NCBI GenBank assembly: GCA_900770325.1
Contig: CAAGKE010000129.1
Location: forward strand, 1-5,275
Direction of reading: 5' to 3'
DNA: 5,275 nt
From: Lachnospiraceae bacterium
GTDB taxonomy: Bacteria > Bacillota > Clostridia > Lachnospirales > Lachnospiraceae
The position numbers were made by a program, and so were the translations under genes. Shown here piece after piece: positions 5,229 to 5,275 of the stretch. Numbering within the stretch: the stretch's first letter is position 1; each line of letters opens with the position of its first letter. The notes under the pieces are model-generated. The model saw only the letters and a program-made list of their open reading frames with translations. It was not told the DNA's origin and ran no database searches.

Positions 5229-5275
5229 TTATTCATCCCAGCCGTCATAGAAGCGCATGGTAATACAGATATTGC
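5229..5275 (-). CDS. Extreme C-terminus of an unidentified protein
   Basis: Read on the minus strand, a frame enters from the right edge and ends in TAA (5229-5231), giving 14 complete codons with the tail NICITMRFYDGWDE. The piece is too short to identify. It is plausible as a real gene end because the residue mix is protein-like and the repeat element stops exactly at the stop codon. The gene would lie upstream of, and in the same direction as, the symporter gene, with 256 bp and the repeat element between them. Confidence 0.45.
   Translation of the reverse strand, partial: NICITMRFYDGWDE

Overview
The window looks like chromosomal DNA of a gut-type Firmicute, most likely Lachnospiraceae. 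The grounds are moderate GC, strong GA-rich Shine-Dalgarno sites, a clostridial-type cyclic-di-GMP riboswitch, an AgcS-family symporter and a three-segment Gram-positive cardiolipin synthase. No rRNA, tRNA or CRISPR array is present, and species cannot be assigned.

Layout. Positions 2-355 (+) hold the C-terminal part of an unidentified, probably extracytoplasmic protein. Positions 356-853 are non-coding. They contain a long composite hairpin (382-437), a promoter (-35 at 523-528, -10 at 546-551), a class I c-di-GMP riboswitch (GEMM-I; aptamer about 562-647) with its terminator (702-730), and a leader that can pair with the Shine-Dalgarno site. The riboswitch controls a 324-residue secreted zinc metallopeptidase (854-1828) of the Pro-Pro endopeptidase / anthrax lethal factor type. 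A hairpin terminator at 1864-1892 closes that unit. A cardiolipin synthase follows (1973-3517, +). An AgcS-family Na+:alanine/glycine symporter (3584-4972, -) converges on it. Upstream of the symporter lies a 141-bp MITE-like element (5088-5228) with 14-bp terminal inverted repeats. It directly abuts the stop codon of another minus-strand gene, of which only 14 sense codons are visible (5229-5275).

How the parts work together. The central unit is promoter, riboswitch and metallopeptidase. The 3' strand of aptamer stem P1 (638-645) is complementary over 8 bp to 697-704, which includes the start of the terminator stem (702-704). Ligand binding should hold P1 together, free the terminator and shut the gene off, so this reads as an OFF switch. 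Clostridioides difficile controls its secreted Pro-Pro endopeptidase (Zmp1/PPEP-1) with the same logic: the enzyme is made at low c-di-GMP and cuts surface adhesins that are made at high c-di-GMP. The sequence therefore suggests a similar attachment/detachment control here. The enzyme differs in carrying a Thr/Lys/Ser-rich linker of about 110 residues between its N-terminal hydrophobic segment and catalytic domain. No substrate adhesin is visible in the window. The cardiolipin synthase and symporter are ordinary membrane housekeeping genes with no evident link to this unit.
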